Notes under the pieces: model-generated
The model's database searches: none
What the model saw: the letters and a program-made list of their open reading frames with translations, nothing else
Told to the model about the DNA's origin: nothing
Part shown: piece after piece, positions 40,658 to 49,909 of the stretch
Position numbering within the stretch: the first letter of the stretch is position 1
Layout: each line of letters starts with the position of its first letter
Made by a program: the position numbers and the translations under genes
NCBI RefSeq assembly: GCF_036227205.1
Contig: NZ_CP109442.1
Coordinates: 434,001-498,000, forward strand
Reading direction: 5' to 3'
Length of the DNA: 64,000 nucleotides
DNA from: Amycolatopsis sp. NBC_01480
Lineage (GTDB): Bacteria; Actinomycetota; Actinomycetes; Mycobacteriales; Pseudonocardiaceae

Positions 40658-41110
40658 TCAGGCGCCGTCGTCACCGTCGCGCAGGGAATCGATCATGCTC
40701 TGCAGGATCCGGAACGCGCCCGACTGCTCGGCGTCGGTCAGGCCGCCCAGCATTCTGACCTCGACGGACCGGACCGCCACGGTCGCCTTCTCCAGCTTCT
40801 TCCGGCCGCGAGGTGTGAGCCGCGTGGGCAGCACCTTCCCGACGCGCGCCTCCGCGGGCCTGGTCACGTGGCCCTCCCGTTCCAGCGTCTGAAGCAGGAC
40901 GTTCATCGACTGCCGGGTGATGAACGTGCCCCGCGCCAGCTCGGAGTTCGACAAGCCCGGCCGTTGGGCCAGCAGCTCCAGGCAGGAGTAGTGCGTCACG
41001 GTCATCCCGAGCGGCCGCAACACTTCCTCCATGGCGACGCGCAGCGCACTCGACGCCTCCTTCAGCAGGTAGCCCAGTGACTTGTCCAAGTCGACGCCGT
41101 CTTGACTCAT
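40658..41110 (-). CDS. MarR-family regulator
   Basis: A 150-residue winged-helix regulator (MTVTHYSCLELLAQRPGLSNSELARGTFITRQSMNVLLQTLEREGHVTRPAEARVGKVLPTRLTPRGRKKLE). It is divergent from a VOC-family gene with two TGTCAG-N4-CTGACA palindromes between them, one of them adjacent to its own start codon. It is therefore very probably an autorepressor that also controls the VOC protein. Confidence 0.88.
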   Translation of the reverse strand: MSQDGVDLDKSLGYLLKEASSALRVAMEEVLRPLGMTVTHYSCLELLAQRPGLSNSELARGTFITRQSMNVLLQTLEREGHVTRPAEARVGKVLPTRLTPRGRKKLEKATVAVRSVEVRMLGGLTDAEQSGAFRILQSMIDSLRDGDDGA

Positions 41111-41154
41111 GTCAGCATTCTGACATACAGTGGGCCGTGTCAGAAAACTGACAC
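41110..41154. promoter_or_regulatory. MarR operators TGTCAG-N4-CTGACA (two copies)
   Basis: TGTCAGCATTCTGACA at 41110-41125 and GTGTCAGAAAACTGACAC at 41137-41154, centres 28 bp apart, fill most of the 62-bp divergent gap. Confidence 0.82.
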
Positions 41155-41172
41155 GAAACCAAGGAGAGCACC

Positions 41173-41541
41173 ATGCCCGTCACCGGCCCCGACTTCATCT
41201 CGCTCCAGGCGCGCGACCTCGGCGCTTCGCAAGCGTTCTACGAGCAATACCTCGGCCTCGTGCGCTCGCCGGCCGGACCGCCGCACGCCGTGGTCTTCGA
41301 GACGAAGCCGATCGCGTTCGCCCTGCGCGACGTCGTGCCCGGCACCGATCTCGGATCCGTGGCCCAGCCCGGCATCGGTGCCGCGATCTGGCTCCACGCC
41401 ACGGATGTCCAGGCCATTCACGACGCGCTCGCCGCCGACGGCCACACCATCGTCTCGGCACCGATCGACGGCCCCTTCGGCCGGACGTTCACCTTCGCCG
41501 ACCCGGACGGCTACCAGGTCACGCTCCACGACCGCGCCTGA
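41173..41541 (+). CDS. VOC-family (glyoxalase/bleomycin-resistance-like) protein
   Basis: A 122-residue single VOC domain: DFISLQARDLGASQAFYEQYLGLVRS, HAVVFETKPIAFALRD, and the terminal FTFADPDGYQVTLHDRA. The first metal His of the usual motif is replaced by Ser (FISLQ), although the Glu near the end is also not in the canonical place. Enzyme activity is therefore uncertain, and it could bind a ligand. The ATG follows AAGGAGAGCACC. It is probably controlled by the adjacent MarR. Confidence 0.82.
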   Translation: MPVTGPDFISLQARDLGASQAFYEQYLGLVRSPAGPPHAVVFETKPIAFALRDVVPGTDLGSVAQPGIGAAIWLHATDVQAIHDALAADGHTIVSAPIDGPFGRTFTFADPDGYQVTLHDRA

Positions 41542-41572
41542 CCGCCGACGGCGCCGGACTGGAAGGACCAAG

Positions 41573-43129
41573 TCACTCCGCGGCGGGCGCGGCCTCGATG
41601 GCCAGCACGGCGATGTCGTCGTGGCTGGAGTTGCCCAGCCATTCCCGGACGGCTTCGCGCAGCCGCCGCACCACCTCGCGGGCGGGCAGGCCCACGCACT
41701 CGGCGAGCACGGTGAACAGGCGCTCGTCGCCGAACAGCTCCGCGGACTCCGTGCGGTTGCGGGCTTCGGTGACGCCGTCGGTGTAGAGCAGGCAGACGTC
41801 GCCCTCGTCGAGGTGGGTCACGGCCTCGGCGAACCGGGCCTGCGGCGAGATCCCGACGAGGGTGCCGGGCACGCTGACCTCCTCGACCCCGCCGTCACGG
41901 CGCAGGATCAGCGGCGCCGGGTGGCCGCCGGAGGCGAGCGTCAGGTCCAGGCCGGACTCGGCGGGCGCGACCGAGCCGAGCACCAGCGTCGCGAACCGGT
42001 TGCTGCCGCCCGCGATGAGGAGTTCGTTGAGCAGGCGCAGCAACGTCCGGCCGTCGCGTTCGACCAGGTGCAGCGCGGCCAGGGAATGGCGGACCCGGCC
42101 GGTGAGCGCGGCGGCCTCGGCGCCCTTGCCGCAGATGTCGCCGACCACCAGGAAGGCGCTGCCGTCGTCGCGGCCGAGCACGTCGTAGAAGTCGCCGCCG
42201 ACGCCGAGCACGCCGCCGGCCGGCTCGTACCAGATCTCGAACCGCGCGCCGTCCACCTCCGCGGGCGGCTGCGGGCGCAGCGTGGACTCCAGCCCGCGCG
42301 TCGCCTCTTCCTGCCGGGCGTACCGCTGCGCGTTGGCCAGTGCCGTGCCCGCCGCCTTGGCGAACATCGAGGTCGCGCGCGCCTGCCCGGATCCGAACGC
42401 CGGCTCGCCGCGCCGTCCGATCAGCACCGCGCCGGTCACGCCCGCGCTGTCCGTGACACCGAGCGAGACCACGGAAATCTCGGCGTGGCCGGGGAACCGC
42501 TCGGCCACAACCGCGGGCAGCGCGGCCACCTCCGCCTCCGGCACCGCCCGCACCTCGGGCACACCGACCGCCGCGAACGTCTCGGCGACGACCGGCGCGA
42601 GCTGGGCCGGCACGCGCCGGATGCGGCCGTGCCCGGGCGCGGCGTGGTCCTCGGCGCTCCACCACTCCCAGCGGCCGCGGGTGGTGGGCAGCAGCACGAA
42701 CACGCACTCGCCGAGCGCGCCCGCGGCCAGCTCGGCGATCACCCGCGCCGTGCCGTGCCGTCCGCGCGCGGCGGCGAGCTTCGGCCCGGCGTCGGCGAGG
42801 AAGTCCTCCGGGCGGCGCGGGCTGTCATCGATGACAGTCCAGGCGTGCCAGCCCTCGGGCAGCGCGCGGACGTGCGCGGCGCGGTGGTGGCCGCCGGCGT
42901 CGATCCGGCCCGTGGTCTCCGTCACGCTGACCAGGACCGGCGTGACGCCTTCGGTGCCGAGCGCCTTGGCCGCCGCGTTCGCCCAGCGCAGCGAGCCGTC
43001 GGCGTCGGTGACGAACACCGGGTCCCGCACGTCTTCGAGCACCGGCCGCCAGAACGCGCTGTACTCCGGCAGGCCTTCAGCAGGGGCGCCGGGTGGCCGG
43101 GCCGACGCCGGGGCGGGCCGTGACACCAT
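41573..43129 (-). CDS. PAS/GAF-SpoIIE (PP2C-type) protein phosphatase
   Basis: A 518-residue soluble signalling protein. Residues about 22-75 form a PAS-like segment (DVRDPVFVTDADGSLRWANAAAKALG). The middle looks GAF-like (VSLGVTDSAGVTGAVLIG, SMFAKAAGTALANAQRYARQEE). Residues about 310-515 form a SpoIIE/RsbU phosphatase (GVGGDFYDVLGRDDGSAFLVVGDICGKGAEAA, LASGGHPAPLIL, LLYTDGVTEARN, HDDIAVLAIE). It probably dephosphorylates an anti-sigma-antagonist. The ATG at 43129 has GGAGG 8 nt upstream. It is divergent from the giant hybrid kinase across 155 bp, suggesting one pathway, as seen in similar actinomycete loci. Confidence 0.9.
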   Translation of the reverse strand: MVSRPAPASARPPGAPAEGLPEYSAFWRPVLEDVRDPVFVTDADGSLRWANAAAKALGTEGVTPVLVSVTETTGRIDAGGHHRAAHVRALPEGWHAWTVIDDSPRRPEDFLADAGPKLAAARGRHGTARVIAELAAGALGECVFVLLPTTRGRWEWWSAEDHAAPGHGRIRRVPAQLAPVVAETFAAVGVPEVRAVPEAEVAALPAVVAERFPGHAEISVVSLGVTDSAGVTGAVLIGRRGEPAFGSGQARATSMFAKAAGTALANAQRYARQEEATRGLESTLRPQPPAEVDGARFEIWYEPAGGVLGVGGDFYDVLGRDDGSAFLVVGDICGKGAEAAALTGRVRHSLAALHLVERDGRTLLRLLNELLIAGGSNRFATLVLGSVAPAESGLDLTLASGGHPAPLILRRDGGVEEVSVPGTLVGISPQARFAEAVTHLDEGDVCLLYTDGVTEARNRTESAELFGDERLFTVLAECVGLPAREVVRRLREAVREWLGNSSHDDIAVLAIEAAPAAE

Positions 43130-43284
43130 GCACGAACCTCCTGCCTCCGGGTCGACCGACTTTCCTGGTTCTTCAAGGTTGGCACAGTGTGCGCGGGCGG
43201 ACTGGGTCGAAGTGTAGGGCGAACCGTGGCACGCTGGGTCGACGACCATGCCCGGCACACGCATGGTGGAGAGGTGCGGCTGAA

Positions 43285-46200
43285 ATGACAACGCGATCCG
43301 AGCGCGACGAGCTCGCCGGGCCGGACGGTATCAGCGCGGGTGAACACGCTGCGCTGGAACGGCTTCTGGCCGCGGCCCGCGACCTCGGTGAGGGCAACTT
43401 CCGCCGCCGGCTGGTCGCCCACGGCGACGGGATCACCGCCCAGCTCGCCACCGCGTTCAACGACATCGCCGAGCGCAACCAGCGGCTGGTGACCGAGCTG
43501 ATGCGCGTGCGCACCGCCGTCGGCCAGGAGGGCCGGCTGACCGAGCGCGTGCGCGCCGAGATCGGCCCCGGCGGCTGGGCCACCGCGGTCGAGACGGTGA
43601 ACGGCCTGATCGAGGACGTCAACCGGCCCGTGGTCGAGCTGGACCGGGTGCTCGGCGCCGTCGCCTCGGGCGACCTGTCGCAGCCGATGGCGCTGCAGCT
43701 CGACGGCCGTCCGCTGCAGGGCCAGTACGAGGGCCTGGCCAAGACCGTGAACGGGCTGCTCGCGCAGCTGTCCCGGTTCGCCGCCGAAGTGATCCGGCTG
43801 TCCCGCGAGATCGCGGGCGAGGGCCGGCTCGGCGGGCAGGCCGAGGTCCCGGGCGTCGCCGGCACCTGGCGCGACCTCACCGACTCCGTGAACTTCCTCG
43901 CCGACAACCTGACCGAGCAGGTCCGCAACATCGCCCAGGTGACCACCGCCGTCGCGCGGGGCGACCTGACGCAGAAGATCAACGTCGACGCCCGCGGCGA
44001 GATCCTGGAACTCAAGAACACGATCAACACGATGGTCGACCAGCTGTCGTCCTTCGCCGACGAGGTCACCCGCGTTTCCCGTGAGGTCGGCAGTGAGGGA
44101 CGGCTCGGCGGCCAGGCCCGCGTGCCCGGTGTCGCCGGCACCTGGCGTGACCTCACCGACTCGGTGAACCTGATGGCCGACAACCTCACCGACCAGGTCC
44201 GCAACATCGCCCAGGTGGCGACCGCGGTGGCCACCGGCGACCTGACGAAGAAGATCGACGTCGACGCCCGCGGCGAGATCCTGCAGCTCAAGAACACGCT
44301 GAACACCATGGTGGATCAGCTGTCCGCGTTCGCCGACGAGGTCACCCGCGTGGCCCGCGAGGTCGGCAGCGACGGGCGGCTGGGCGGCCAGGCCGAGGTG
44401 CCGGGCGCGGCCGGCACCTGGCGCGGGCTGACCGACTCGGTGAACCAGATGGCCGACAACCTCACCGACCAGGTCCGCAACATCTCCCACGTGACCACCG
44501 CGGTGGCCAAGGGCGACCTGACGCAGAAGATCACCGTCGACGCGCGCGGCGAGATCCTCGAGCTCAAGACCACGATGAACACGATGGTCGACCAGCTCTC
44601 CGCGTTCGCCGACGAGGTCACCCGAGTGGCCCGCGAGGTCGGCACGGAGGGGCAGCTGGGCGGCCAGGCCACCGTGCCCGGCGTCGCGGGCATCTGGCGC
44701 GACCTCACCGGCTCGGTGAACTTCATGGCCAACAACCTCACCGCGCAGGTCCGCAACATCGCCCAGGTCGCCACGGCCGTGGCGCGCGGCGACCTGACGA
44801 AGAAGATCGCGGTGGACGCCCAGGGCGAGATCCTGGAGCTCAAGACCACGCTGAACACGATGGTCGACCAGCTCTCGGCGTTCGCGGACGAGGTCACCCG
44901 CGTTTCCCGCGAGGTCGGCACCGAGGGCAAGCTCGGCGGTCAGGCCGCCGTGCCGGGCGTCGCCGGCACCTGGAAGGACCTGACCGACAACGTCAACTTC
45001 ATGGCCAACAACCTGACCGACCAGGTGCGCAACATCTCGCAGGTGACGTCCGCGGTGGCGAAGGGCGACCTGACGCAGAAGATCACCGTCGACGCGCGCG
45101 GCGAGATCCTCGAGCTCAAGAACATCCTGAACACGATGGTCGACCAGCTCTCGGCGTTCGCCGACGAGGTCACCCGGGTGGCGCGCGAGGTCGGCACCGA
45201 GGGCAAGCTCGGCGGCCAGGCCCAGGTCCGCGGAGTCGCGGGCACCTGGAAAGACCTCACCGACAACGTGAACGTGATGGCCGACAACCTGACCGTGCAG
45301 GTGCGGAGCATCGCGAACGTCGCCACCGGCGTGGCCAACGGCGACCTGTCGAAGAAGATCTCCATCGAGGCCCAGGGCGAGGTCGCCGGGCTGGCCGACA
45401 CGCTCAACAGCATGGTCGAAACGCTGCGCGCCTTCGCGAACGAGGTGACGCGGGTTTCGCGCGAGGTCGGCACCGAGGGCATCCTCGGCGGCCAGGCGCG
45501 GGTGCCGGGCGTGGCGGGCACCTGGAAGGACCTGACCGAGAACGTCAACTTCATGGCGCACAACCTGACCAGCCAGGTCCGCAACATCTCGCAGGTGACC
45601 ACGGCCGTCGCGCGCGGCGACCTGTCCAAGAAGATCGACGTGGACGCCCGGGGCGAGATCCTGGAGCTCAAGACCACGATGAACACGATGGTCGACCAGC
45701 TGTCGGCGTTCGCCTCGGAGGTCACGCGCGTGGCGCGCGAGGTCGGCACCGAGGGCAAGCTCGGCGGCCAGGCCGAGGTCGAGGGCGTGTCCGGCACCTG
45801 GAAGCGGCTCACCGAGAGCGTGAACCAGCTGGCCGGCAACCTCACCACGCAGGTCCGCGCGATCGGCCAGGTCGCCACGGCCGTGACGGCGGGCGACCTG
45901 ACCCGGCACATCACCGTGGACGCGTCCGGGGAGCTGGCCGACCTCAAGGACAACATCAACCAGATGATCGCGAACCTCAAGGAGACCACCTCCGCGAACC
46001 GCGAGCAGGACTGGCTGAAGACGAACCTCGCGCGGCTGTCCGGGCGGATGCAGGGCCATCGCGACCTCGCGTCGGTGGCCGCGCTGATCCTGTCCGAGCT
46101 GGCGCCGCTGGTGAGCGCGCAGCAGGGCGCGTTCTTCCTGGCCCACGACGACGGCGCCGACCCGGTGCTGGACTGCATCGCCGCGTACGGGCTCGCCCAG

Positions 46201-48015
46201 TCGCGCGCCGGGCTGCGGTTCGCGCTCGGCGAGTCGCTGATCGGGCAGGCCGCCGTCGACCGGCAGACCATCCTGGTGCGCGCGGCGCCGCCGGAGTACG
46301 CGCTGGTCTCCTCCGGGCTCGGCTCGGCGCCGCCGGTGAACGTGATCGTGCTGCCCGTGCTGTTCCAGGGCGAGGTGCTCGGCGTGCTGGAACTGGCTTC
46401 GGTCAACGAGTTCTCCGCCGTCCACCTGGACCTGCTGGAGCAGCTGCGGCACACCATCGGCGTCAACGTGAACACGATCCTGTCCAACTCCCGCACCGAG
46501 GCGCTGCTGACCGAGTCGCAGCGGCTGGCGCAGGAGCTGCGCGCGCGCTCGGAGCAGTTGCAGGCGCAGCAGGGCGAGCTGCGGAAGTCGAACACCGAGC
46601 TGGCCGAGAAGGCGGCGCTGCTGGCCCAGCAGAACCGCGACATCGAGGTCAAGAACATCGAGATCGAGCAGGCGCGCCAGGAGCTGGAGGAGCGCGCCGG
46701 GCAGCTGACCGTGGCGTCGCAGTACAAGACCGAGTTCATGGCGAACATGTCGCACGAGCTGCGGACGCCGCTCAACAGCGCGCTGATCCTGGCGAAGCTG
46801 CTGTCGGAGAACCCCGAGGGGAACCTGACGGAGAAGCAGATCCAGTTCGCGAAGACCATCTGGGCCGCGGGCAGCGACCTGCAGCAGCTGATCAACGACA
46901 TTCTCGATCTGGCGAAGGTGGAGGCCGGCCGGCTGGAAGTGCAGATGTCCGACGTGACGCTGCCGGAGCTGGTGAACTACGTCGAGTCCCTGTGCCGCCC
47001 GCTGACGGCGGACAAGGGCCTGGAGTTCGCCGTGCGGATCGACCCGCCGGTGCCGGGCAGCGTGCACACCGACGAGCACCGGCTGCAGCAGGTGCTGCGC
47101 AACCTGCTGTCCAACGCGGCGAAGTTCACCGACGAGGGCGGCGTCCGGCTGCACATCCGGATGGCGTCGGCGGAGGAGGTCGAGCAGCAGTCGCTGCAGT
47201 CGGCGGCGGGCATCATCGCGTTCGCCGTGGAGGACACCGGAATCGGCATCCCCGAGGAGAAGCTGGCGATCATCTTCGACGCCTTCCGCCAGGCCGACGG
47301 CACGACGAGCCGCAAGTACGGCGGCACCGGGCTGGGCCTGTCGATCAGCCAGCAGCTCACCGAGCTGATCGGCGGCGAGCTGCGGGTGCGCAGCGAGCCG
47401 GGCAAGGGCAGCACGTTCACGCTGTACCTGCCGGTGGGCGCGGCGAACCTGATCGCGCCGACCGCGCCCGCGCGCCCCCAGCCGAAGCTGCCGGTGCTGC
47501 CGAGCACCATCACCGTCGCCGAACCGGACAGCGCCCCGAAGCGCTTCCACGGCGAAAAAGTCCTGATCGTGGACGACGACCTGCGCAACGTCTTCGCCCT
47601 CGCGGCGGTCCTGGAGCAGGCCGGCCTGGAGGTCATCTACGCCGACACGGGCGTCGCGGGCATCCGCGCGCTGGAACGGCACGAGGACACGGCGCTGGTG
47701 CTGATGGACGTGATGATGCCCGAGCTGGACGGAAACGCCACCATCGCGGCCATCCGCGCCGAAGCCGCCCACGAGGACCTGCCGGTGATCGCCGTGACCG
47801 CCAAGGCCACGGCCGAAGACCGCGAACGCACCCTGGCCTCCGGCGCGGACGACTACATCACCAAACCGGTCGACACGGACCTGCTCCTGGACGTCATCGC
47901 CCTCCGCCTGGAGGCCGACGCGGCTTCGGCCTCGGAGAACCCGCAGGCCGGAGATCATTCGAACAATGGAGCGGGTGACGGGAATCGAACCCGCGTAGCT
48001 AGTTTGGAAGACTAG
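43285..48015 (+). CDS. Soluble hybrid histidine kinase with HAMP-repeat array, GAF, HisKA, HATPase and REC
   Basis: A 1576-residue protein with no membrane segment. Residues about 1-165 hold two diverged HAMP-like units. About 165-900 hold eight near-identical 92-residue units, each with GTW(R/K)DLT..VN..A.NLT.QVR and a HAMP core ([18 protein letters not shown]). About 930-1080 form a GAF domain, followed by a coiled coil ([20 protein letters not shown]), HisKA with His1157 ([14 protein letters not shown]), HATPase (GTGLGLSIS) and a REC domain with Asp1475 (VLMDVMMP). The array probably transmits a cytoplasmic signal by helical rotation. The last 15 codons lie antisense to tRNA-Gly and produce a meaningless tail ([13 protein letters not shown]), as no earlier stop exists. 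Confidence 0.93.
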   Translation: MTTRSERDELAGPDGISAGEHAALERLLAAARDLGEGNFRRRLVAHGDGITAQLATAFNDIAERNQRLVTELMRVRTAVGQEGRLTERVRAEIGPGGWATAVETVNGLIEDVNRPVVELDRVLGAVASGDLSQPMALQLDGRPLQGQYEGLAKTVNGLLAQLSRFAAEVIRLSREIAGEGRLGGQAEVPGVAGTWRDLTDSVNFLADNLTEQVRNIAQVTTAVARGDLTQKINVDARGEILELKNTINTMVDQLSSFADEVTRVSREVGSEGRLGGQARVPGVAGTWRDLTDSVNLMADNLTDQVRNIAQVATAVATGDLTKKIDVDARGEILQLKNTLNTMVDQLSAFADEVTRVAREVGSDGRLGGQAEVPGAAGTWRGLTDSVNQMADNLTDQVRNISHVTTAVAKGDLTQKITVDARGEILELKTTMNTMVDQLSAFADEVTRVAREVGTEGQLGGQATVPGVAGIWRDLTGSVNFMANNLTAQVRNIAQVATAVARGDLTKKIAVDAQGEILELKTTLNTMVDQLSAFADEVTRVSREVGTEGKLGGQAAVPGVAGTWKDLTDNVNFMANNLTDQVRNISQVTSAVAKGDLTQKITVDARGEILELKNILNTMVDQLSAFADEVTRVAREVGTEGKLGGQAQVRGVAGTWKDLTDNVNVMADNLTVQVRSIANVATGVANGDLSKKISIEAQGEVAGLADTLNSMVETLRAFANEVTRVSREVGTEGILGGQARVPGVAGTWKDLTENVNFMAHNLTSQVRNISQVTTAVARGDLSKKIDVDARGEILELKTTMNTMVDQLSAFASEVTRVAREVGTEGKLGGQAEVEGVSGTWKRLTESVNQLAGNLTTQVRAIGQVATAVTAGDLTRHITVDASGELADLKDNINQMIANLKETTSANREQDWLKTNLARLSGRMQGHRDLASVAALILSELAPLVSAQQGAFFLAHDDGADPVLDCIAAYGLAQSRAGLRFALGESLIGQAAVDRQTILVRAAPPEYALVSSGLGSAPPVNVIVLPVLFQGEVLGVLELASVNEFSAVHLDLLEQLRHTIGVNVNTILSNSRTEALLTESQRLAQELRARSEQLQAQQGELRKSNTELAEKAALLAQQNRDIEVKNIEIEQARQELEERAGQLTVASQYKTEFMANMSHELRTPLNSALILAKLLSENPEGNLTEKQIQFAKTIWAAGSDLQQLINDILDLAKVEAGRLEVQMSDVTLPELVNYVESLCRPLTADKGLEFAVRIDPPVPGSVHTDEHRLQQVLRNLLSNAAKFTDEGGVRLHIRMASAEEVEQQSLQSAAGIIAFAVEDTGIGIPEEKLAIIFDAFRQADGTTSRKYGGTGLGLSISQQLTELIGGELRVRSEPGKGSTFTLYLPVGAANLIAPTAPARPQPKLPVLPSTITVAEPDSAPKRFHGEKVLIVDDDLRNVFALAAVLEQAGLEVIYADTGVAGIRALERHEDTALVLMDVMMPELDGNATIAAIRAEAAHEDLPVIAVTAKATAEDRERTLASGADDYITKPVDTDLLLDVIALRLEADAASASENPQAGDHSNNGAGDGNRTRVASLED
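43777..45984 (+). repeat. Eight in-frame tandem repeats of exactly 276 bp (HAMP-type units)
   Basis: The landmark GGCACCTGG (GGCATCTGG in unit 4) falls at 43861, 44137, 44413, 44689, 44965, 45241, 45517 and 45793, exactly 276 bp apart each time. Units differ by substitutions only, with no indels, and sit inside the hybrid kinase gene. Confidence 0.92.
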
Positions 48016-48040
48016 GGCTCTACCATTGAGCTACACCCGC
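47970..48040 (-). tRNA. tRNA-Gly(UCC)
   Basis: A 71-nt cloverleaf on the minus strand: acceptor GCGGGTG/CACCCGC with discriminator T (U), D-arm GCTC-AATGGTA-GAGC, anticodon stem CTAGT/ACTAG with loop CTTCCAA (anticodon TCC), and T-arm GCGGG-TTCGATT-CCCGT. CCA is not encoded. Its 3' end overlaps the end of the hybrid kinase frame on the opposite strand. Confidence 0.96.
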
Positions 48041-48139
48041 AGCGCCCCGGTTCGACCCGGCGGCGCGCCCAGCTTAGCGTGAGGGCTAGGCTGTCCGAGC
48101 ACACCCCCTCGACGCGCGTGTCGGGCCCGGGTGGGCAGC

Positions 48140-48216
48140 CGGGATGTGGCGCAGCTTGGTAGCGCATCCGCTTTGGGAGCGGAGGGTCGCAGGTTCAAAT
48201 CCTGTCATCCCGACCA
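48140..48216 (+). tRNA. tRNA-Pro(UGG) with encoded CCA
   Basis: Cloverleaf: acceptor CGGGATG/CATCCCG, discriminator A, D-arm GCGC-AGCTTGGTA-GCGC, anticodon stem TCCGC/GCGGA with loop TTTGGGA (anticodon TGG), and T-arm GCAGG-TTCAAAT-CCTGT. CCA is present at 48214-48216. No integrase or attachment repeat was found beside it. Confidence 0.96.
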
Positions 48217-48240
48217 GGAACACGGCTTTGAGCGGCAAAA

Positions 48241-48275
48241 ACGGCGGGTCCCCAGCTTGAGCGGGGATTCGCCGT
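48241..48275 (+). terminator. Hairpin downstream of tRNA-Pro
   Basis: ACGGCG (48241-48246) pairs with CGCCGT (48270-48275) and TCCCC with GGGGA inside it, with a 2x2 internal loop and a 9-nt terminal loop. It is a probable terminator of the tRNA transcript. Confidence 0.55.
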
Positions 48276-48321
48276 CTCAGTTTCGGTCTCAGTGCACCTC
48301 GTCATACGGGCCCCGCAGCGA

Positions 48322-49263
48322 TTACCTCACCCGCCCGGGATCGTCGGGAAAGCCTGCCGCGCCAACGAGTTCTGGGTCGAGGAAGGTGGTGATCGAGACC
48401 AGGCGCGTGGGGTCGGTGGTCAGCACGGCCAGGCCGAACGGGCGGAACGGCTCGTCGGTCCGGTCGCGGTGGTAGGCCACGGCCGCCGGCTGGGTGTTGG
48501 CGACGGTCGGGAACATGCGGTAGAGGCCCGGTGCGGTGAGCACGTGCTCGGCGAGGAACGGGACGCACGAGCGTTTTCCGGACAGCGACAAGCCGGACGG
48601 GATCACCTCGAGGGTCGCGTCGTCGCGTAGCAGGCGGGTCAGGGCCGGGACGTCGGCGGTTTCGAAGGCGGCGATGTAGGAGTTCAGGACATCGCGCGCC
48701 GCGGGCGAGTCCGGCTCGGCGAAGTTCTCCGGTGCCGGCGCCAGCTCGTCGAGCCGGGCCCGGGCGCGTTGAAGGGCGCTTTTGACCGCGGGCACGCTCG
48801 TGCCGAGCACCTGGGCGATCTCGGCGGCCGGCATGGCCAGCACTTCGCGCAGCAGGAACGCCGCGCGCTGGCGCGGCGGCAGGTGCTGCGCGCTGGCGAC
48901 CAGCGCGAGCCGCAGCATCCGCCGCTGTTCGGCCACCTGGGCCGGGTCGCCGAGCCACGGGGCGAGCCACAGCACCTCGGCCGCGGCCAGCGGGACGTCC
49001 GGGTCCTCGCCCGGCGCGCCGAGCCCGGCGGGCAGTACCCGGCGGCCCCGCCCTTCCAGCGCCGTGAGGCACACGTTCGTGGCGATCCGGTACAGCCAGG
49101 TGCGCACCGACGAGCGTTCCTCGAAGGAGGCGCGGCTGCGCCAGGCCCGCAGGTAGGTCTCCTGAACGAGGTCTTCGGCCTCGTGCGCCGAGCCCGTCAT
49201 GCGGTAGCACAGGGCCACCAGCTCCGGCCGGTACTGCTCGAGACCGTCCCATGTTTCCGGCAT
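48322..49263 (-). CDS. ECF-type RNA polymerase sigma factor with SnoaL-like C-terminal domain (SigG/SigJ-like)
   Basis: A 313-residue sigma factor. Region 2 (LVALCYRMTGSAHEAEDLVQETYLRAWRS...WLYRIATNVCL) and region 4 (LPPRQRAAFLLREVLAMPAAEIAQVLGTSVPAVKSALQRARARL) are complete. The C-terminal 120 residues (DVLNSYIAAFETADVPALTRLLRDDATLEVIP...) form a SnoaL-like domain that replaces an anti-sigma factor in this class. It lies 4 bp after the reductase-like gene and is cotranscribed with it, so that protein may be its main target or be linked to its signal. Confidence 0.92.
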   Translation of the reverse strand: MPETWDGLEQYRPELVALCYRMTGSAHEAEDLVQETYLRAWRSRASFEERSSVRTWLYRIATNVCLTALEGRGRRVLPAGLGAPGEDPDVPLAAAEVLWLAPWLGDPAQVAEQRRMLRLALVASAQHLPPRQRAAFLLREVLAMPAAEIAQVLGTSVPAVKSALQRARARLDELAPAPENFAEPDSPAARDVLNSYIAAFETADVPALTRLLRDDATLEVIPSGLSLSGKRSCVPFLAEHVLTAPGLYRMFPTVANTQPAAVAYHRDRTDEPFRPFGLAVLTTDPTRLVSITTFLDPELVGAAGFPDDPGRVR

Positions 49264-49267
49264 TCCC

Positions 49268-49828
49268 TCATCCTCGCCGTGGCCTGTAGCGCAGGGACAC
49301 CAGCCCCGGGTCGCCGCCCGGACCGGCGCTGAGCAGCTCCCACGCGCTCGGCGCGTCGCCGGGCCAGGAGCGGGAGCCGCCGCCGGGAACGATCACGGGC
49401 ACGACGGTCACGGCCAGCTCGTCGACCAGCCCGGCCGCGGTGAGCGCCCGCCCGAACCGGCTGTGCCCGTAGACGATCAGGTCCCCGCCGGGCTCCCGCT
49501 TCAACGCGGCGACCGTGTCGGCGACGTCGGTGCCGAGCACGGTGGTGTTCGTCCAGTGTGGATCCCGCAGGGTCGAGGAGAACACGTATTTCGGCATGGC
49601 GTTGAGGTGGGCGGCGTACTCGCCGGGAGTGTCCGGCCACTGCCGGGAGAACACGTCGTAGGTCCCGCGGCCCATCAGCATCGCCGAACTCCCCCGCAAC
49701 ACCGCCAGGGAGGCAGCCGCGCTGCCCGGCCCGAAGTAGGGCCCCGCCCACGCCATCGGCTCGTCGATCACGCCGTTGAGCGACACCAGGGTGCTCAGCA
49801 CCAAGCGCCGCGAACAGTGCCTCGTCAT
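49268..49828 (-). CDS. Dihydrofolate reductase-like (RibD C-terminal domain) protein
   Basis: A 186-residue protein of the DHFR/RibD_C family: RRLVLSTLVSLNGVIDEP at the N-terminus, MLMGRGTYDVFSRQWPDTPG, KYVFSSTL, and the NADPH-binding DLIVYGHSRFGRALTAAGLVDELAVTVVPVIVPGG. These stand-alone proteins are usually uncharacterised NADPH reductases, not essential DHFR. It is first in an operon with the ECF sigma gene and divergent from the LLM oxidoreductase. Confidence 0.88.
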   Translation of the reverse strand: MTRHCSRRLVLSTLVSLNGVIDEPMAWAGPYFGPGSAAASLAVLRGSSAMLMGRGTYDVFSRQWPDTPGEYAAHLNAMPKYVFSSTLRDPHWTNTTVLGTDVADTVAALKREPGGDLIVYGHSRFGRALTAAGLVDELAVTVVPVIVPGGGSRSWPGDAPSAWELLSAGPGGDPGLVSLRYRPRRG

Positions 49829-49829
49829 A

Positions 49830-49908
49830 GCAGGTCAGACTCGGCCGGGCCCGGAAAGGAATCGGTCCGCAGCCGATTCCTCCGGATGCCGCCGCCGGTC
49901 TGACCTGC
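49830..49908. promoter_or_regulatory. Divergent promoter region with nested inverted repeats
   Basis: GCAGGTCAGAC (49830-49840) and GTCTGACCTGC (49898-49908) are exact 11-bp inverted copies just inside the two start codons. Between them AGGAATCGG/CCGATTCCT (49857-49881) forms a second dyad. The symmetry suggests coordinated control of both transcripts. Confidence 0.6.
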
Positions 49909-49909
49909 C

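Noticed and set aside
43777..45984. CRISPR array or satellite DNA
   Set aside because: Units are 276 bp, coding, in frame and without spacers, so they are protein domain repeats.
42922..47958. Very long open frame antisense to the hybrid kinase
   Set aside because: It mirrors the 276-bp repeat and is His/Asp/Leu-rich. It is a by-product of the repeat and codon bias.
48140..48320. Integrated element at the tRNA-Pro 3' end
   Set aside because: tRNA-Pro genes are common integration sites, but there is no integrase, no excisionase beside it and no repeated 3' tRNA segment in the window.
48131..48475. Open frame reading through tRNA-Pro on the + strand
   Set aside because: Its first part is the translation of the tRNA gene (AQLGSASALGAEGRRFKSC), a familiar artefact. 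The rest has no coding character and overlaps the sigma factor gene.
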